Part shown: in pieces, positions 23,047 through 31,727 of the stretch
Layout of the letters: each line of letters begins with the position of its first letter
Numbering within the stretch: position 1 is the first letter of the stretch
Source: Methanoregula formicica SMSP
Lineage (GTDB): Archaea > Halobacteriota > Methanomicrobia > Methanomicrobiales > Methanospirillaceae
Length of the DNA: 64,000 nucleotides
Direction: 5' to 3'
Assembly (NCBI RefSeq): GCF_000327485.1
Contig: NC_019943.1
Location: forward strand, 2,666,001 to 2,730,000
Notes under the pieces: generated by a model
What the model saw: only the letters and a program-made list of their open reading frames with translations
Told to the model about the DNA's origin: nothing
Database searches by the model: none
Translations under genes and position numbers: made by a program

Positions 23047-23844
23047 TCACGTCAGGACGCAGATCGCCTCCGGCGCCCGGATGAAGAGCGCCAGGCTCTC
23101 GGAGATGGAAAATTCGTACGCATCCCCGGCCGGACCGACAAAGCCGATGCTCATGTCCTGGCCGATCACGATCGAGCAGTACTGCTTCCCGGAGGCCAGC
23201 AGGACCCCGCCGGTCTTCAGGGCAGGGGCCTTGACAACGTCGCCGCCGATGATGGAGCGGATGTGGTCGAGCTCGGTGCCGTCGCCCTGCGGGTACCGGC
23301 GCAGGAGCAGGTTGTACCGCGACGGGGCGAGGCCGAGGCAGTACGGGCCGTGGAAACCGGCGTCGTCCATCTTTGTCACGGCACTGATGATCTGGTCGGC
23401 AGCAGTCCCGACCTTGTCCCACGTGGTGAGGGCGAGCGACCCCGAGCCTTCCGCCCCAAGGAGGCCGGGAGTGTCCCCGATCCCGGAGAATATGATCCCG
23501 TCTTCCTTTGCGGCACACGACATCGCTGCGCAGGCAACAGGGTCAAGGTCCAGCATCAGGTTGTCCCGCTCGGCTGCGGCAATGTCCCGCTTGTTCAGGA
23601 AAAATGTGGTGGTCACGAGGTTCACCGGCAGGAACGGGCTTGCGGTGATCCCTTCGGCAACTTCGCAGTCGCTTAAGGGGACGGCCTTGAGCCCGAACCC
23701 GAACGGTCCTTCGATACTGAGCAGCCGGCGCCCCGCAAGCTGGCTCTTTGCCGCCTCGATCATCGTTGCATCGAGCAGTTTCCAGGTCCCGGCACTGAGG
23801 GGGGCGTCTTCGCGCCCGAGATATGATGTCTCCATGTCATTCAT
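23047..23844 (-). CDS. Encapsulin shell protein, family 1 (linocin M18-like)
   Basis: This 265-residue protein matches the HK97-fold encapsulin family: YLGREDAPLSAGTWKLLDAT, ARRLLSIEGPFGFGLK-like block (GRRLLSIEGPFGFGLKAVPL), DDAGFHGPYCLGLAPSRYNL, and SIGFVGPAGDAYEFSISESL near the end. The shell assembles into a hollow protein nanocompartment. The gene lies 3 bp after the ferritin-like cargo gene on the same strand, the classical order cargo then shell. Length is normal for the family. Confidence 0.93.
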   Translation of the reverse strand: MNDMETSYLGREDAPLSAGTWKLLDATMIEAAKSQLAGRRLLSIEGPFGFGLKAVPLSDCEVAEGITASPFLPVNLVTTTFFLNKRDIAAAERDNLMLDLDPVACAAMSCAAKEDGIIFSGIGDTPGLLGAEGSGSLALTTWDKVGTAADQIISAVTKMDDAGFHGPYCLGLAPSRYNLLLRRYPQGDGTELDHIRSIIGGDVVKAPALKTGGVLLASGKQYCSIVIGQDMSIGFVGPAGDAYEFSISESLALFIRAPEAICVLT

Positions 23845-23847
23845 CTC

Positions 23848-24213
23848 CTAACTGGATTTCAACGATCCAATCGTGGTCTCATCCGCTCCCTGCGGGGACT
23901 TCAGTTCCGGGGGCGCAAGCGATGCAACCATCGCGTCCACTTCGGCAGCCCCTTCCGCCAGGTGCTTCTCCTCGTCACCGGTCAGGATAGCGATGAGGCG
24001 GGAAAATTCCCCCGCATGGACGCGTTCCTCGTTGGCGATATCGATGAGGACCGCCTTTGCCAGGGGGTTGTCGGTGGCATTGGCGTGGGCCATGTAGGTG
24101 TGGACGGCCTCGTGCTCGGAGGCAAGGTCCAGGCGCAGGGCACGGACCAGCTCGTCCAGCGTCATCTCCCGTCCCGGGACCATCCCGGAGAACGGGTTTA
24201 CAAATTCCGGCAT
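23848..24213 (-). CDS. Encapsulated ferritin-like cargo protein (EncFtn)
   Basis: This 121-residue helical protein carries Glu33 with Glu35 (LASEHEAVHTY) and Glu62/His66 (IANEERVHAGEF), positioned like the E32, E62 and H65 iron-binding set of bacterial EncFtn. The C terminus ends DETTIGSLKSS after a flexible Pro/Gly linker (about 100-112), the form of the encapsulin cargo-loading peptide. It should oxidise Fe2+ at a dimer interface so iron can be stored inside the shell. It is translated together with the shell gene, whose start lies 3 bp downstream. Confidence 0.92.
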   Translation of the reverse strand: MPEFVNPFSGMVPGREMTLDELVRALRLDLASEHEAVHTYMAHANATDNPLAKAVLIDIANEERVHAGEFSRLIAILTGDEEKHLAEGAAEVDAMVASLAPPELKSPQGADETTIGSLKSS

Positions 24214-24258
24214 TTCCTTCTCACTCCTGGGGTTGTTCTGCTCCGGGACCTGCCCGGA

Positions 24259-24873
24259 TCATTTCCTTGCGGCCTCGAACCGCTGTGCAACCACATCCCA
24301 GTTCACGATCGTCCAGAACGCGTCAACGAACTTCGCCCGGTCGTTTTTGTAGTCAAGGTAGTAGGCGTGCTCCCAGACATCGAGTACCATGAGGATGGAA
24401 AAGCCGGGGTAGACGTTCGTGTTGTGCTTCTCGATCTGCATGACGAGCGGCCGCTTCGTCTTATGACAGAACGTCAGGGCAGCCCAGCCGGAGCCTTCGG
24501 CGCTCACCGCGGCCTGCGTGAACTCGGTTTTGAACCGGTCGAAGGTGCCGAACTCGCCGGTGATCGCTTTTGCGAGTTCTCCTTTCGGGGCGCCGCCGCC
24601 CTTTCCTGCCGGCGCAAGGTTCTCCCAGAACAGGTTGTGCAGCTTGAACCCCCCGATATGGAACGAGAGTTCTTTGAGCACCGCCTTCATATCGGCTGTG
24701 GCATTCTCCTTCCGTGCCTTGTCCAGTTTTTCATAAATGGCATTTGCACCGTTCACGTACGCCTGGTGGTGTTTCTGGTGGTGGAGTTTGAGCTGCTCCT
24801 CCGAAATTGCGGGCGAAAGAGCGTTGTACTCGTACGGCAGTTTTGGCAGTGAATAAAGCCTGCTGTTTTCCAT
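24259..24873 (-). CDS. sod: Superoxide dismutase, Fe/Mn family
   Basis: This 204-residue protein has the conserved metal ligands and motifs: [15 protein letters not shown] (first His), HNLFWENL (second His), and [13 protein letters not shown] (Asp and His ligands). It converts superoxide to oxygen and peroxide in the cytoplasm. Fe or Mn preference cannot be decided reliably. The start at 24873 has GAGGAGAGAATC upstream. The gene is just upstream of the ferritin-encapsulin pair, linking oxygen defence with iron sequestration. Confidence 0.93.
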   Translation of the reverse strand: MENSRLYSLPKLPYEYNALSPAISEEQLKLHHQKHHQAYVNGANAIYEKLDKARKENATADMKAVLKELSFHIGGFKLHNLFWENLAPAGKGGGAPKGELAKAITGEFGTFDRFKTEFTQAAVSAEGSGWAALTFCHKTKRPLVMQIEKHNTNVYPGFSILMVLDVWEHAYYLDYKNDRAKFVDAFWTIVNWDVVAQRFEAARK

Positions 24874-25162
24874 GATTCTCTCCTCGTAAAACAAGGGGAC
24901 TGCCCACTCCGGCAGCCTCCCCGCCTGCATGGGAGTGCACCACTGAAGGGTATAGGCTCTTTCCCAGAAACCAAACCATGAAACAAAATTTGAAACATCG
25001 GGAGGGACCGGAAAAACCAGGAGAAGAACCAAGGTCGCACTGCATGGGGGATCCGCGAGATCGGCGTATGCCATGGACACAGGCCATTTTTCCGGACGTC
25101 TGTTTCCGGCAGGTCCCGCCATCGCCGCCCATTACGGAAGAGAGGGCACCAGGTCCCGGGCA

Positions 25163-25510
25163 TTACGGTTGTTTTTCCAGGACGCCTTTTAAGACCACGG
25201 CGCTGTTATGCTGTACATCGTGCGCGGAAAACAGGAGAGTGACCGGGATTGTGCGGCTCTTCCTGGTAAGGGAACTGACCAGATCGTGTTTTTCTGAAAG
25301 TTCCCCCTCATATCGTTTTTTGAACCCTTCCCATTTCACCGGATCGTGGGCAAACCATTTCCTGAGACTGGTGCTGGGTGCGATCTCCTTAAGCCAGAGG
25401 TCCAGATGGGCCATCTCCCGGGTCATCCCCCGGGGCCACAGCCGTTCGACAAGGACCCGGAATCCGTCCTCCGACTGCGGCGGATCATACACGCGTTTTA
25501 CCCGGATCAT
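25163..25510 (-). CDS. DUF488-family protein, copy 1
   Basis: This 115-residue protein has [20 protein letters not shown], then [20 protein letters not shown] and [19 protein letters not shown], the DUF488 pattern. The ATG at 25510 overlaps the rubredoxin stop by four bases (ATGA), so translation is coupled. The biochemical role is unknown. A second copy is at 28241-28615. Confidence 0.85.
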   Translation of the reverse strand: MIRVKRVYDPPQSEDGFRVLVERLWPRGMTREMAHLDLWLKEIAPSTSLRKWFAHDPVKWEGFKKRYEGELSEKHDLVSSLTRKSRTIPVTLLFSAHDVQHNSAVVLKGVLEKQP

Positions 25511-25683
25511 TCCTGCACCATCGCGAACTGGTCCTTTCCTGCCCCGCATTCGGGGCAGACCCAGTCTGCCGGCAGTTTTTCGAACGGGACGCCGGGGGGA
25601 ATGCCACTCTTTTCATCCCCCTTTTCCGGATCGTAGATATAGCCGCAGACAAGGCATACGTACATTTCCAAGATATCAGCCAT
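25507..25683 (-). CDS. Rubredoxin
   Basis: This 58-residue protein has [17 protein letters not shown] and later [15 protein letters not shown], giving the two CxxCG iron-binding knuckles of rubredoxin. It is a one-electron carrier, often for superoxide reductase, rubrerythrin and peroxide-reducing enzymes. An AGGAG lies eight bases before the ATG at 25683. The last four bases overlap the DUF488 start, which suggests a functional link between the two. Confidence 0.93.
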   Translation of the reverse strand: MADILEMYVCLVCGYIYDPEKGDEKSGIPPGVPFEKLPADWVCPECGAGKDQFAMVQE

Positions 25684-26032
25684 GCATTTACTCCTGTGCG
25701 GTGTTATCAGCAGGTCAATTCGGCAAGCCTGCTATTTAGGAATACTCCTGTTTTTCAAATTTTAGGACAACGGTATCGGAGAATAGTTGACAACAACCGC
25801 CATCGTACTACCGGAACAGCTGATCAGCCATGATGCAGATCCCTCTCCCGATTGCTCTTCCGGGCACCATGTATTCCCATATCCGGTTAAAAAAATTGAA
25901 AAAACGTACCTCGCACAGGGCAACAAGCCGGATCTTCGGGATCCGTGATGTGACAGAACTGTATTATCATACACGCAATGGTTGTCGGGATCCCGCGACA
26001 ACCATAAGAGAAAGAAACCCTGTGGAGCCGGG
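25684..26032. other. Intergenic region, promoter of rubredoxin-DUF488
   Basis: I see no gene here. AT-rich sequence (TTTTTCAAATTTTAGGACAA at about 25750) upstream of rubredoxin may be its promoter. No palindrome or repeat stands out. Confidence 0.4.
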
Positions 26033-26245
26033 TCACTCCCGTGATTCGAAATACCGCAGTGCTTTCGGGGCGTGCTTCTTGATCTCTTCAAAGAAGTACT
26101 TTCCGAGCTTCGCATCCGAGTCCGCGATCGAGCCGTTGAGAGTGGAGAGCAGCCAGTTCGGCAGCTCAGGGTTCTTGTCAAGGACATTCATGACAACGAC
26201 CACGGCCTCGTCAACGTCGACTTTCTTCTTCCATCGGTAGGGCAT
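26033..26245 (-). CDS. Small helical protein of unknown function
   Basis: The protein has 70 residues (VDVDEAVVVVMNVLDKNPEL, KLGKYFFEEIKKHAPKALRY). AGGAGGTGAGATGA directly before the ATG at 26245 makes it a very likely gene. It is probably co-transcribed with the ATP-cone gene 27 bp upstream. No family is recognised. Confidence 0.7.
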   Translation of the reverse strand: MPYRWKKKVDVDEAVVVVMNVLDKNPELPNWLLSTLNGSIADSDAKLGKYFFEEIKKHAPKALRYFESRE

Positions 26246-26272
26246 TCATCTCACCTCCTGCAATCCCGCAAT

Positions 26273-26527
26273 TCAACCTGTCCTCTTCTTGACCGCGCCA
26301 TCGTACACGAGCCAGTTGCGCTCCCAGTCAGGGTTTTTTTCCCTGAGTGCAGCAAGGGACCTTTTCCGGATCTCCCTTGTCGTGATGCTGTCAACAGCGT
26401 CTTTCGCGATATCCTGTGCGGTCTTCCGTGCATAATCGGCAGGTGCACCGGTCTTGACCATACTGACCACGATCTTCTCCGGCACGAACGGTTCCTTCCT
26501 GCCATCTCTTTTCGTTACCTGAACCAT
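26273..26527 (-). CDS. Stand-alone ATP-cone domain protein
   Basis: The 84 residues are essentially one ATP-cone: QVTKRDGRKEPFVPEKIVVS, ARKTAQDIAKDAVDSITTRE, and KRSLAALREKNPDWERNWL. ATP-cones sense nucleotides in ribonucleotide reductases and NrdR, but here no partner domain is fused. It lies between DUF2769 and a small unknown gene. The start at 26527 is chosen since the upstream extension is unlike the family. Confidence 0.75.
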   Translation of the reverse strand: MVQVTKRDGRKEPFVPEKIVVSMVKTGAPADYARKTAQDIAKDAVDSITTREIRKRSLAALREKNPDWERNWLVYDGAVKKRTG

Positions 26528-26565
26528 CGTTGATCGACTCCGGAATGCCGTCATTGTGCATCCAA

Positions 26566-26883
26566 TCAGATCATCTTCGTTCCCCAGAGCCCGTGCTCAT
26601 AGCGCTGCGTCTTCTCGTTTCCCCGCCGGCAGAAGAGCGTGTGCCGGAACCCGTACTCCGCAGTGACCGGGCAGGACGGGCAGAGGCAGCCCTTTTCCTC
26701 GGAGATGCAGAGGAAACTCTTCCCTTTCAGGCAGAACAGCAGTTCCCGGGCATCCTGTGCGCAGGCGGTATAGGTGGGGCAGGAGGGGCACGTGCACAGG
26801 GCTGCAAATTTCCCGTCGGATTCCTCCCTGTCTTTTGGGGTCATGCCCCACATCGATAGAATGGTCTCTTCGAATTTGTCCAT
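26566..26883 (-). CDS. DUF2769-family Cys-rich protein
   Basis: This 105-residue protein has CTCPSCPTYTACAQD and then CLCPSCPVTAEYGF, plus single cysteines; the repeated CPxCP motif is typical of DUF2769. The cysteines probably bind zinc or an Fe-S cluster. GAGGTGACCC precedes the ATG at 26883. It stands between an Hsp20 gene upstream and the ATP-cone gene. Confidence 0.8.
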   Translation of the reverse strand: MDKFEETILSMWGMTPKDREESDGKFAALCTCPSCPTYTACAQDARELLFCLKGKSFLCISEEKGCLCPSCPVTAEYGFRHTLFCRRGNEKTQRYEHGLWGTKMI

Positions 26884-27012
26884 GGGTCACCTCAGGAAAT
26901 GTGCTGCCCAATCAACGGAATACGAGCGCCGCCTCCACTCCCTGCTCTGTCCTGCAGCCGCCCCCGGGTTCAATCGTATGACGGCGGCCGGGTTTTTGCC
27001 GTTCGGGCATCG

Positions 27013-27495
27013 TTACTCAATGGCAATTTTTCCCCGGGCTGCCTTGGCTGTCTTTTTGAGGTGCACTTCGAGCACACCATTTTTGAACGTGGACGTTGCC
27101 CCGTTCTCGGTCACCGGTTTCGGGAGCGGGACCACCCGTGTCATCAAGCCGAACGACCGCTCGCGCATGTAGTACCCCTCTTTCTCTTCCTTCTTCTCGT
27201 CCTTCCGTTCGCAGGTGATCTCGAGCGCCTGCGGATTGATCAGATCGAGAGTGATGTCCTTTTTGGTCACCCCGGGGATCATGTCGGCGGTGACAATGAC
27301 TTCCTTCTCATCCTCGGTCACGTCCACGCGAAGATCTGCCGCCCGCGTTGCAGGAAGCATCCTTGTGCCGGGCTCCGCAGAACCGGGTAACAATGCAACA
27401 GGACTGGTATCGTACATCTGCTGCGATAGTGCTTCCATGTATTTTCGCATCTCCTCAAGCTCGTCAAAAACTGATCGGTAATACCATCGTACCAT
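27013..27495 (-). CDS. Hsp20/alpha-crystallin small heat-shock protein, copy 1
   Basis: This 160-residue protein has an N-terminal helical region (DELEEMRKYMEALSQQMYDT) and an alpha-crystallin domain from about residue 55 (DLRVDVTEDEKEVIVTADMI, GVLEVHLKK). It ends near residue 160 with GKIAIE, where a C-terminal IxI-like motif (IAI) lies. It should hold unfolding proteins as an ATP-independent chaperone. GGGAGGCACACT lies upstream of the ATG at 27495. Confidence 0.9.
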   Translation of the reverse strand: MVRWYYRSVFDELEEMRKYMEALSQQMYDTSPVALLPGSAEPGTRMLPATRAADLRVDVTEDEKEVIVTADMIPGVTKKDITLDLINPQALEITCERKDEKKEEKEGYYMRERSFGLMTRVVPLPKPVTENGATSTFKNGVLEVHLKKTAKAARGKIAIE

Positions 27496-27811
27496 AGTGT
27501 GCCTCCCAAATCCCGGGCGCAGTGACCCGCCCCCTTGGGAATTCTGATCGGGATGTGTTGCGGGGGGTCACTGTTTCACCGGGTTATCCGGCCCGGACCT
27601 GCTGGATCGGGCCGGCTGCATGACAAGGCGCACCCGTCTTACCTTTGGTACCCACGTCCGGCTGCCCCTTGCCGGTGGACTCATCTTTTTGTGATGGTAT
27701 CAAGCTATGGCGGAACCGCAGTTTTTGAGACATTTCCTGAAACCATCAGCAACACAATAATCAGAGAAGCTCCCATGAAACAGCAGGAACCGGGCACGGG
27801 GCCGGAAGGTC
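27496..27811. other. Intergenic region between divergent genes
   Basis: This 316-bp stretch separates the leftward Hsp20 gene from the rightward unknown gene at 27812. No further gene, repeat or RNA was found. Confidence 0.35.
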
Positions 27812-28222
27812 ATGACCCAGGAAGTGAGAGAAACCATCGGGGAAATGATATCCCTGCTGTGGGCGCGGTCTTTTGAGGATTACCTGTCGTCTTCAGCGTT
27901 TATCAGGTTCCTGCTGGACCATGAATTATGCGACGAATGGAGGAAATACCTTGAGCTGGGCCGGGACAATCCTGCTCTTTACGGGAGTTCGGTGTGGAAC
28001 TATGCGTTCACCCGCTTCCTGGAGCACCTGCACCACCATCTTCCCGAGCGGTTCCTCTTCCTGTTCTCCCGGCTCCTTGCGGATTTTTCCCGCGGGATCT
28101 CGTGCGATCTGCCTGTAGACGAGATCCGCTCGGCCCTTCTCAGGCTGGGATATCCTGCCCAGAAGATTGACACGGCACTCATCGTCCTGAAAAAAACGCA
28201 GGTTCCGGATCCTGGGCGGTAA
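27812..28222 (+). CDS. Unknown helical protein
   Basis: This 136-residue protein is highly helical with many Leu and aromatic residues (RSFEDYLSSSAFIRFLLDHE, AFTRFLEHLHHHLPERFLFL). GGAAGGTC sits directly ahead of the ATG. It is the only rightward gene in a long leftward run, and is convergent with the second DUF488 gene. No family is recognised. Confidence 0.65.
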   Translation: MTQEVRETIGEMISLLWARSFEDYLSSSAFIRFLLDHELCDEWRKYLELGRDNPALYGSSVWNYAFTRFLEHLHHHLPERFLFLFSRLLADFSRGISCDLPVDEIRSALLRLGYPAQKIDTALIVLKKTQVPDPGR

Positions 28223-28240
28223 AAGAACGGGATCCCGGTT

Positions 28241-28615
28241 TCATACAATCCGTGGATCCTTTGCCATCCGGTCTTCATCCTCAAGGATCATCTTCAGGGC
28301 GACTGCCGCGTTGTGATCGTCATCGGACGATGCGTGCAGCAGGGTGAGCCCGCCGTTGCGGTTGTGGTCCTGCAGGCCCGGGAAATATTCGCGGTTTTTC
28401 TCCAGCTCGACCGAGTACAGCAGGACGAAGTCGCCCCAGTTCAGCGTATTGTCCTGCAACCGGGCAAAGAGCTTCTGGCTCGGCGCAAGGTCCTTGAGCC
28501 ACATGTTAAGGGGGGCCCGTGTCCGGCCAACATCTTTTGGCCAGGCCGGCTCGATGAGAACCCGGAGCCCGTCGTCAGCGGAGACCGGATCCCCGATATG
28601 CTTTGCCTTGATCAT
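28241..28615 (-). CDS. DUF488-family protein, copy 2
   Basis: This 124-residue paralog of the protein at 25163-25510 keeps DGLRVLIEPAWP, APLNMWLKDLAPSQKLFARL and LTLLHASSDDDHNAAVALK. The basic LWPRG motif of copy 1 is AWPKD here and other positions differ, so the copies are diverged. It is downstream of the SRPBCC gene on the same strand. Confidence 0.82.
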   Translation of the reverse strand: MIKAKHIGDPVSADDGLRVLIEPAWPKDVGRTRAPLNMWLKDLAPSQKLFARLQDNTLNWGDFVLLYSVELEKNREYFPGLQDHNRNGGLTLLHASSDDDHNAAVALKMILEDEDRMAKDPRIV

Positions 28616-28639
28616 GGGATCATCTCACGGGCGGCCTTT

Positions 28640-29383
28640 TTAGGCCCTCCTTTCATTATCTGCCGCATGCACGGCACGCTTTCCCCGAAAGACATTCCGT
28701 GCAACAACGCCCGCAAACTTGTCCAGCGACTCGTTCCACCCCTCCCGTGCCAGGTCCCGGTCCCGTCCGTCAGGGAACCCGGCATGGCGCAGGGTGAGCT
28801 GGGTCCTGCCGGCCTGTTCCCCGAAGGTCACTGTTACGAGCAGTTCCATGGGGAAATCCGCACTCATCCCATAGTACGTTGCCGGTACCACCTTGCCGTT
28901 CTCATCGGAGAAACTGTCAGTGCAGACGATCCGCTCCGGTGCCCGGATCTCCCGGAATGTACCGGTGCTCCAGTAGTCCTTCCCATCGGGCGACCGCATG
29001 CAGTAGAGGTACGACCCGCCGACCCGGAAATCGCTTGTGCAGGACGGGGCGGTAAAGTCCTTTGGCCCCCACCACATCATGACGAGTTCAGGCGCCGTCC
29101 ATGCCCGCCAGACAAATTCCCGCGGGGCATCGAAAAAGCGGGTAATGACAATCTCGTCCTCGCAGGTCTTCGATGCAAAACTGCATCCTGAGGCTGCGGA
29201 CTCGATCCGGTGGCCCGGCACATTCACCAGGTAGAGCCGGGGATTGTTCAGGAGATCCAGCGCATTGATTCTCTGTTCAACAAGCTCATCGTACGAGAAG
29301 AAATCCTTCTTTTCGTTTCCTTCTTCGGTCCAGAAGACCATAATCCCGTTCTGGTACTTTTTACTGCCGGTAATCTGCTGCAT
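28640..29383 (-). CDS. SRPBCC/AHSA1-domain protein
   Basis: This 247-residue protein has an N-terminal segment of about 75 residues and then an AHSA1-type domain (IVITRFFDAPREFVWRAWTA, WWGPKDFTAPSCTSDFRVGG, YWSTGTFREIRAPERIVCTD, WNESLDKFAGVV). The domain forms a helix-grip cavity for a hydrophobic ligand or binds partner proteins as in Aha1. The start at 29383 has GGAGGGGATAAGAAT upstream. The N-terminal part is not assigned. Confidence 0.82.
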   Translation of the reverse strand: MQQITGSKKYQNGIMVFWTEEGNEKKDFFSYDELVEQRINALDLLNNPRLYLVNVPGHRIESAASGCSFASKTCEDEIVITRFFDAPREFVWRAWTAPELVMMWWGPKDFTAPSCTSDFRVGGSYLYCMRSPDGKDYWSTGTFREIRAPERIVCTDSFSDENGKVVPATYYGMSADFPMELLVTVTFGEQAGRTQLTLRHAGFPDGRDRDLAREGWNESLDKFAGVVARNVFRGKRAVHAADNERRA

Positions 29384-29438
29384 ATTCTTATCCCCTCCAT
29401 TGAACTTCCCTGCCCCATGACTCCTTACCCTGACACGA

Positions 29439-29765
29439 TCAGTCACACTGCGGGTGGTCCCAGTACCGGCGGATGAACACGGCATAGGAACACCCCGGTT
29501 CCGTACAGCCGTGACAACCCCGGGCAGGACAGATGACTCCGCGGTTCCGGAGGCCGGAACTCCCCCCGGCAATCCGGTTGCCATTCCAGCGGAAGAGATC
29601 CCGCCAGATCTGGTCCAGGTCCTCGCCCGCCATGAAAAGCGTGTCTGTGGTTTCGGGATGGGAAATACGTAACACCCGTTTCCGACATGGCGGCTGGGAG
29701 ATGATAGCCTCATCGGTACAAAACAGATTTTGAGACAAAAACCGGGATATCCTGACCGGCATCAC
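29439..29765 (-). CDS. Small Cys-rich protein, likely zinc-binding
   Basis: The C-terminal half has GVICPARGCHGCTEPGCSYA followed by HPQC, a compact Cys cluster. The frame begins at GTG 29765, overlapping the Hsp20 stop by four bases, or at later ATGs (29762, 29633). None has a good ribosome site. I prefer the coupled start but the shorter form MAGEDLDQIWRDLFRWNG is possible. Family not recognised. Confidence 0.5.
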   Translation of the reverse strand: MMPVRISRFLSQNLFCTDEAIISQPPCRKRVLRISHPETTDTLFMAGEDLDQIWRDLFRWNGNRIAGGSSGLRNRGVICPARGCHGCTEPGCSYAVFIRRYWDHPQCD

Positions 29766-30034
29766 GGCGCTGGTTTCTCGAGAATGATCTCCAGGATCCC
29801 GTCGTGGATCTTCTTTTTGAAAAACCGCGTCCCGCCGGGCACCCGAAGGGTCTTCTTTGTGACCTCCGAGTCACGCGTGACAGAAAGGGTCAGCGTTGTC
29901 TTCTCCAGGTCGAACCGGATCTGCTCTTCCGCGATACCGTCAAGGGGAACCGTGACGTGGATCGTCCTGCCTTCATCTCTTCGGTGGACGCTTGGGTTGA
30001 ACGCACTGCTCCTTTCTTGTCTCTCGTGTCTCAT
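29762..30034 (-). CDS. Minimal Hsp20-like alpha-crystallin protein, copy 2
   Basis: The 90 residues are almost only an alpha-crystallin domain (IHVTVPLDGIAEEQIRFDLE, LTLSVTRDSEVTKKTLRVPG, GILEIILEKP). The N-terminal oligomerisation arm of normal Hsp20 proteins is reduced to about 20 residues. GGAAGGTGATGACCG precedes the ATG at 30034. It may be a partner of copy 1 or a chaperone that does not form large oligomers. Confidence 0.75.
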   Translation of the reverse strand: MRHERQERSSAFNPSVHRRDEGRTIHVTVPLDGIAEEQIRFDLEKTTLTLSVTRDSEVTKKTLRVPGGTRFFKKKIHDGILEIILEKPAP

Positions 30035-30377
30035 CGGTCATCACCTTCCGGCACCGCCGGGGCGGAACATGGTTCCCGGGCAGCCTGCCCGTGCCCGGGA
30101 ATGGATGGATGTGATTCTGGAGGAATCAAACTCCCCTGATCGTTGTCCTTTGCGGACACCCGTGTGCATGGCGTTCTTGCATATCCTGTTTCCCGTGGCC
30201 GGGACGGCAGGTTGTTCCAGAGGTGATAGTGTCAACCCGCCATCACGGCATTTTCCCATTGTGTGGGTCCTTCTCGCCCACGCATCCTGCTTTTTTCCGG
30301 AAGTCAATATAGGTATCCGGGTATTGCAGGGATTGTTTCACGTTTTGTGAGATCGTGGTGCACTTTTATGATTCGTT
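30035..30377. other. Intergenic region without a supported gene
   Basis: No convincing gene here. The 3' end of the response-regulator gene and the 5' region of the small Hsp20 gene border it. An AT-rich stretch at about 30300-30330 has no visible element. Confidence 0.35.
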
Positions 30378-31727
30378 TTACTGCTTCCGGTCGGGCGGAC
30401 TTCCCGGTGCCAGACCCTCCCCCATGATATGGCGGAAGACGAACTTGAACTCGTTGAGCCGGTTGTGGATATACTTCTTCCCGGTCTCGGTCGGTGAGTA
30501 GAGTTTCGACTTGCCGGATGCCTTCATCATCAGGTACCCCTTCTGCTCCAGATCGTAGAGGTAGGTGTAGATCCGTGCCTGGGGGATGAGCACGTTGTAC
30601 CGGCTGTGGATCTCGTGGACGATGTCGTAGCCGGAGATGGGTTTGTCCAGCATCGAGAGCACGACGGGCTCAAGGGACTTCTTCACCACGTCGTCGATGG
30701 TTGCCTGCGGGACGACCGTAACGGCCTCCGAGGGGAACGACTGCCGGGCGAAGGAGAGGGTCGTCTCTTTCCCGGTGGAGATGATGATCTTGGCAATGCC
30801 GGCCGAGAGCTCGCGGATCTGGTTGTGGTCGATATCGGCCATGTTCACCGCGATGATGCCGGACAGGGGGACACCCTGGCTTTTCCTGGCAAGGACCAGG
30901 TCCTTCACCGCAAGGATGTCGGAAAACTCGTCTGTTTCCGAGAAATCGAAAAGCACCTGGAGCGTTCCCTGCGGCTGTTCCGGGGAGAGCGACCCGGTGC
31001 ATTTCTCCAGGATGCCCGGCAGGAGGTAAACCTCGCCTTTCTTCACCCTCCGCATATGGAGCGCCCCCTCCTGGATCTCTTTTAAGAAATATTTCTGGAG
31101 CACCGAGCGGTGGTAGGCAAAGAAGTTGCGCCCGCCCTTCTTCACGCCTTCCTCGATGGCGAACCTGAAAACCGGCTCCCTGAGCGCGGGGTCGACATAG
31201 AGGAAGAGGAGGATGTCGGAGACAATGTCTTTTAAGAGGAGCGTCTTGATCTCCGGCAGATCGATGTACTCTGCCCCTTCTCCCACTTCGCCGGCGGCCG
31301 GGCGGCCCCCTTTCATGGCAGCTGCCACGTCAGCTCTCCTGAGCTCCTGTTCGGCGGCCTTCCGGAACAGGACGACCTCGATCGCGGCCTTGATCTCCAG
31401 CTCGTTGAACGGTTTGACAATATACCCGTACGGCCCGACCTGCTTGGCCTTCTCGATGATCGCGTCATCGGCATAGGACGTGACGAAGACCACGGGGATC
31501 CCCATCTCCCCGGTGATAGTCTTTGCCGCCTCGATGCCGTTGAGCTTTCCCGGCATGACGATATCCATCAGTACCAGGTCGGGGGAAAGCCTCCGGGCCT
31601 TCTCGATGGCGTCCTCGCCCGACGCTGCCATCCCCGCAACGCTGTATCCCATAGCGGTCAGGCGTTCCTCCAGCTGCATGGTAATGATCGCTTCATCATC
31701 AACAACAAGAATTTTCGACATGATCAT
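30378..31727 (-). CDS. Response regulator with PadR-like winged-helix output
   Basis: This 449-residue protein has a receiver domain at about 4-125 ([10 protein letters not shown], phospho-acceptor Asp55 in [11 protein letters not shown], conserved Lys in GYIVKPFNE). The middle region (about 155-330) I cannot assign; it includes [20 protein letters not shown] and [20 protein letters not shown]. The C terminus (about 345-430) is a PadR-type winged helix ([36 protein letters not shown]). It overlaps the upstream histidine kinase by four bases (ATGA), so it is surely its partner. Its targets are unknown. Confidence 0.88.
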   Translation of the reverse strand: MIMSKILVVDDEAIITMQLEERLTAMGYSVAGMAASGEDAIEKARRLSPDLVLMDIVMPGKLNGIEAAKTITGEMGIPVVFVTSYADDAIIEKAKQVGPYGYIVKPFNELEIKAAIEVVLFRKAAEQELRRADVAAAMKGGRPAAGEVGEGAEYIDLPEIKTLLLKDIVSDILLFLYVDPALREPVFRFAIEEGVKKGGRNFFAYHRSVLQKYFLKEIQEGALHMRRVKKGEVYLLPGILEKCTGSLSPEQPQGTLQVLFDFSETDEFSDILAVKDLVLARKSQGVPLSGIIAVNMADIDHNQIRELSAGIAKIIISTGKETTLSFARQSFPSEAVTVVPQATIDDVVKKSLEPVVLSMLDKPISGYDIVHEIHSRYNVLIPQARIYTYLYDLEQKGYLMMKASGKSKLYSPTETGKKYIHNRLNEFKFVFRHIMGEGLAPGSPPDRKQ

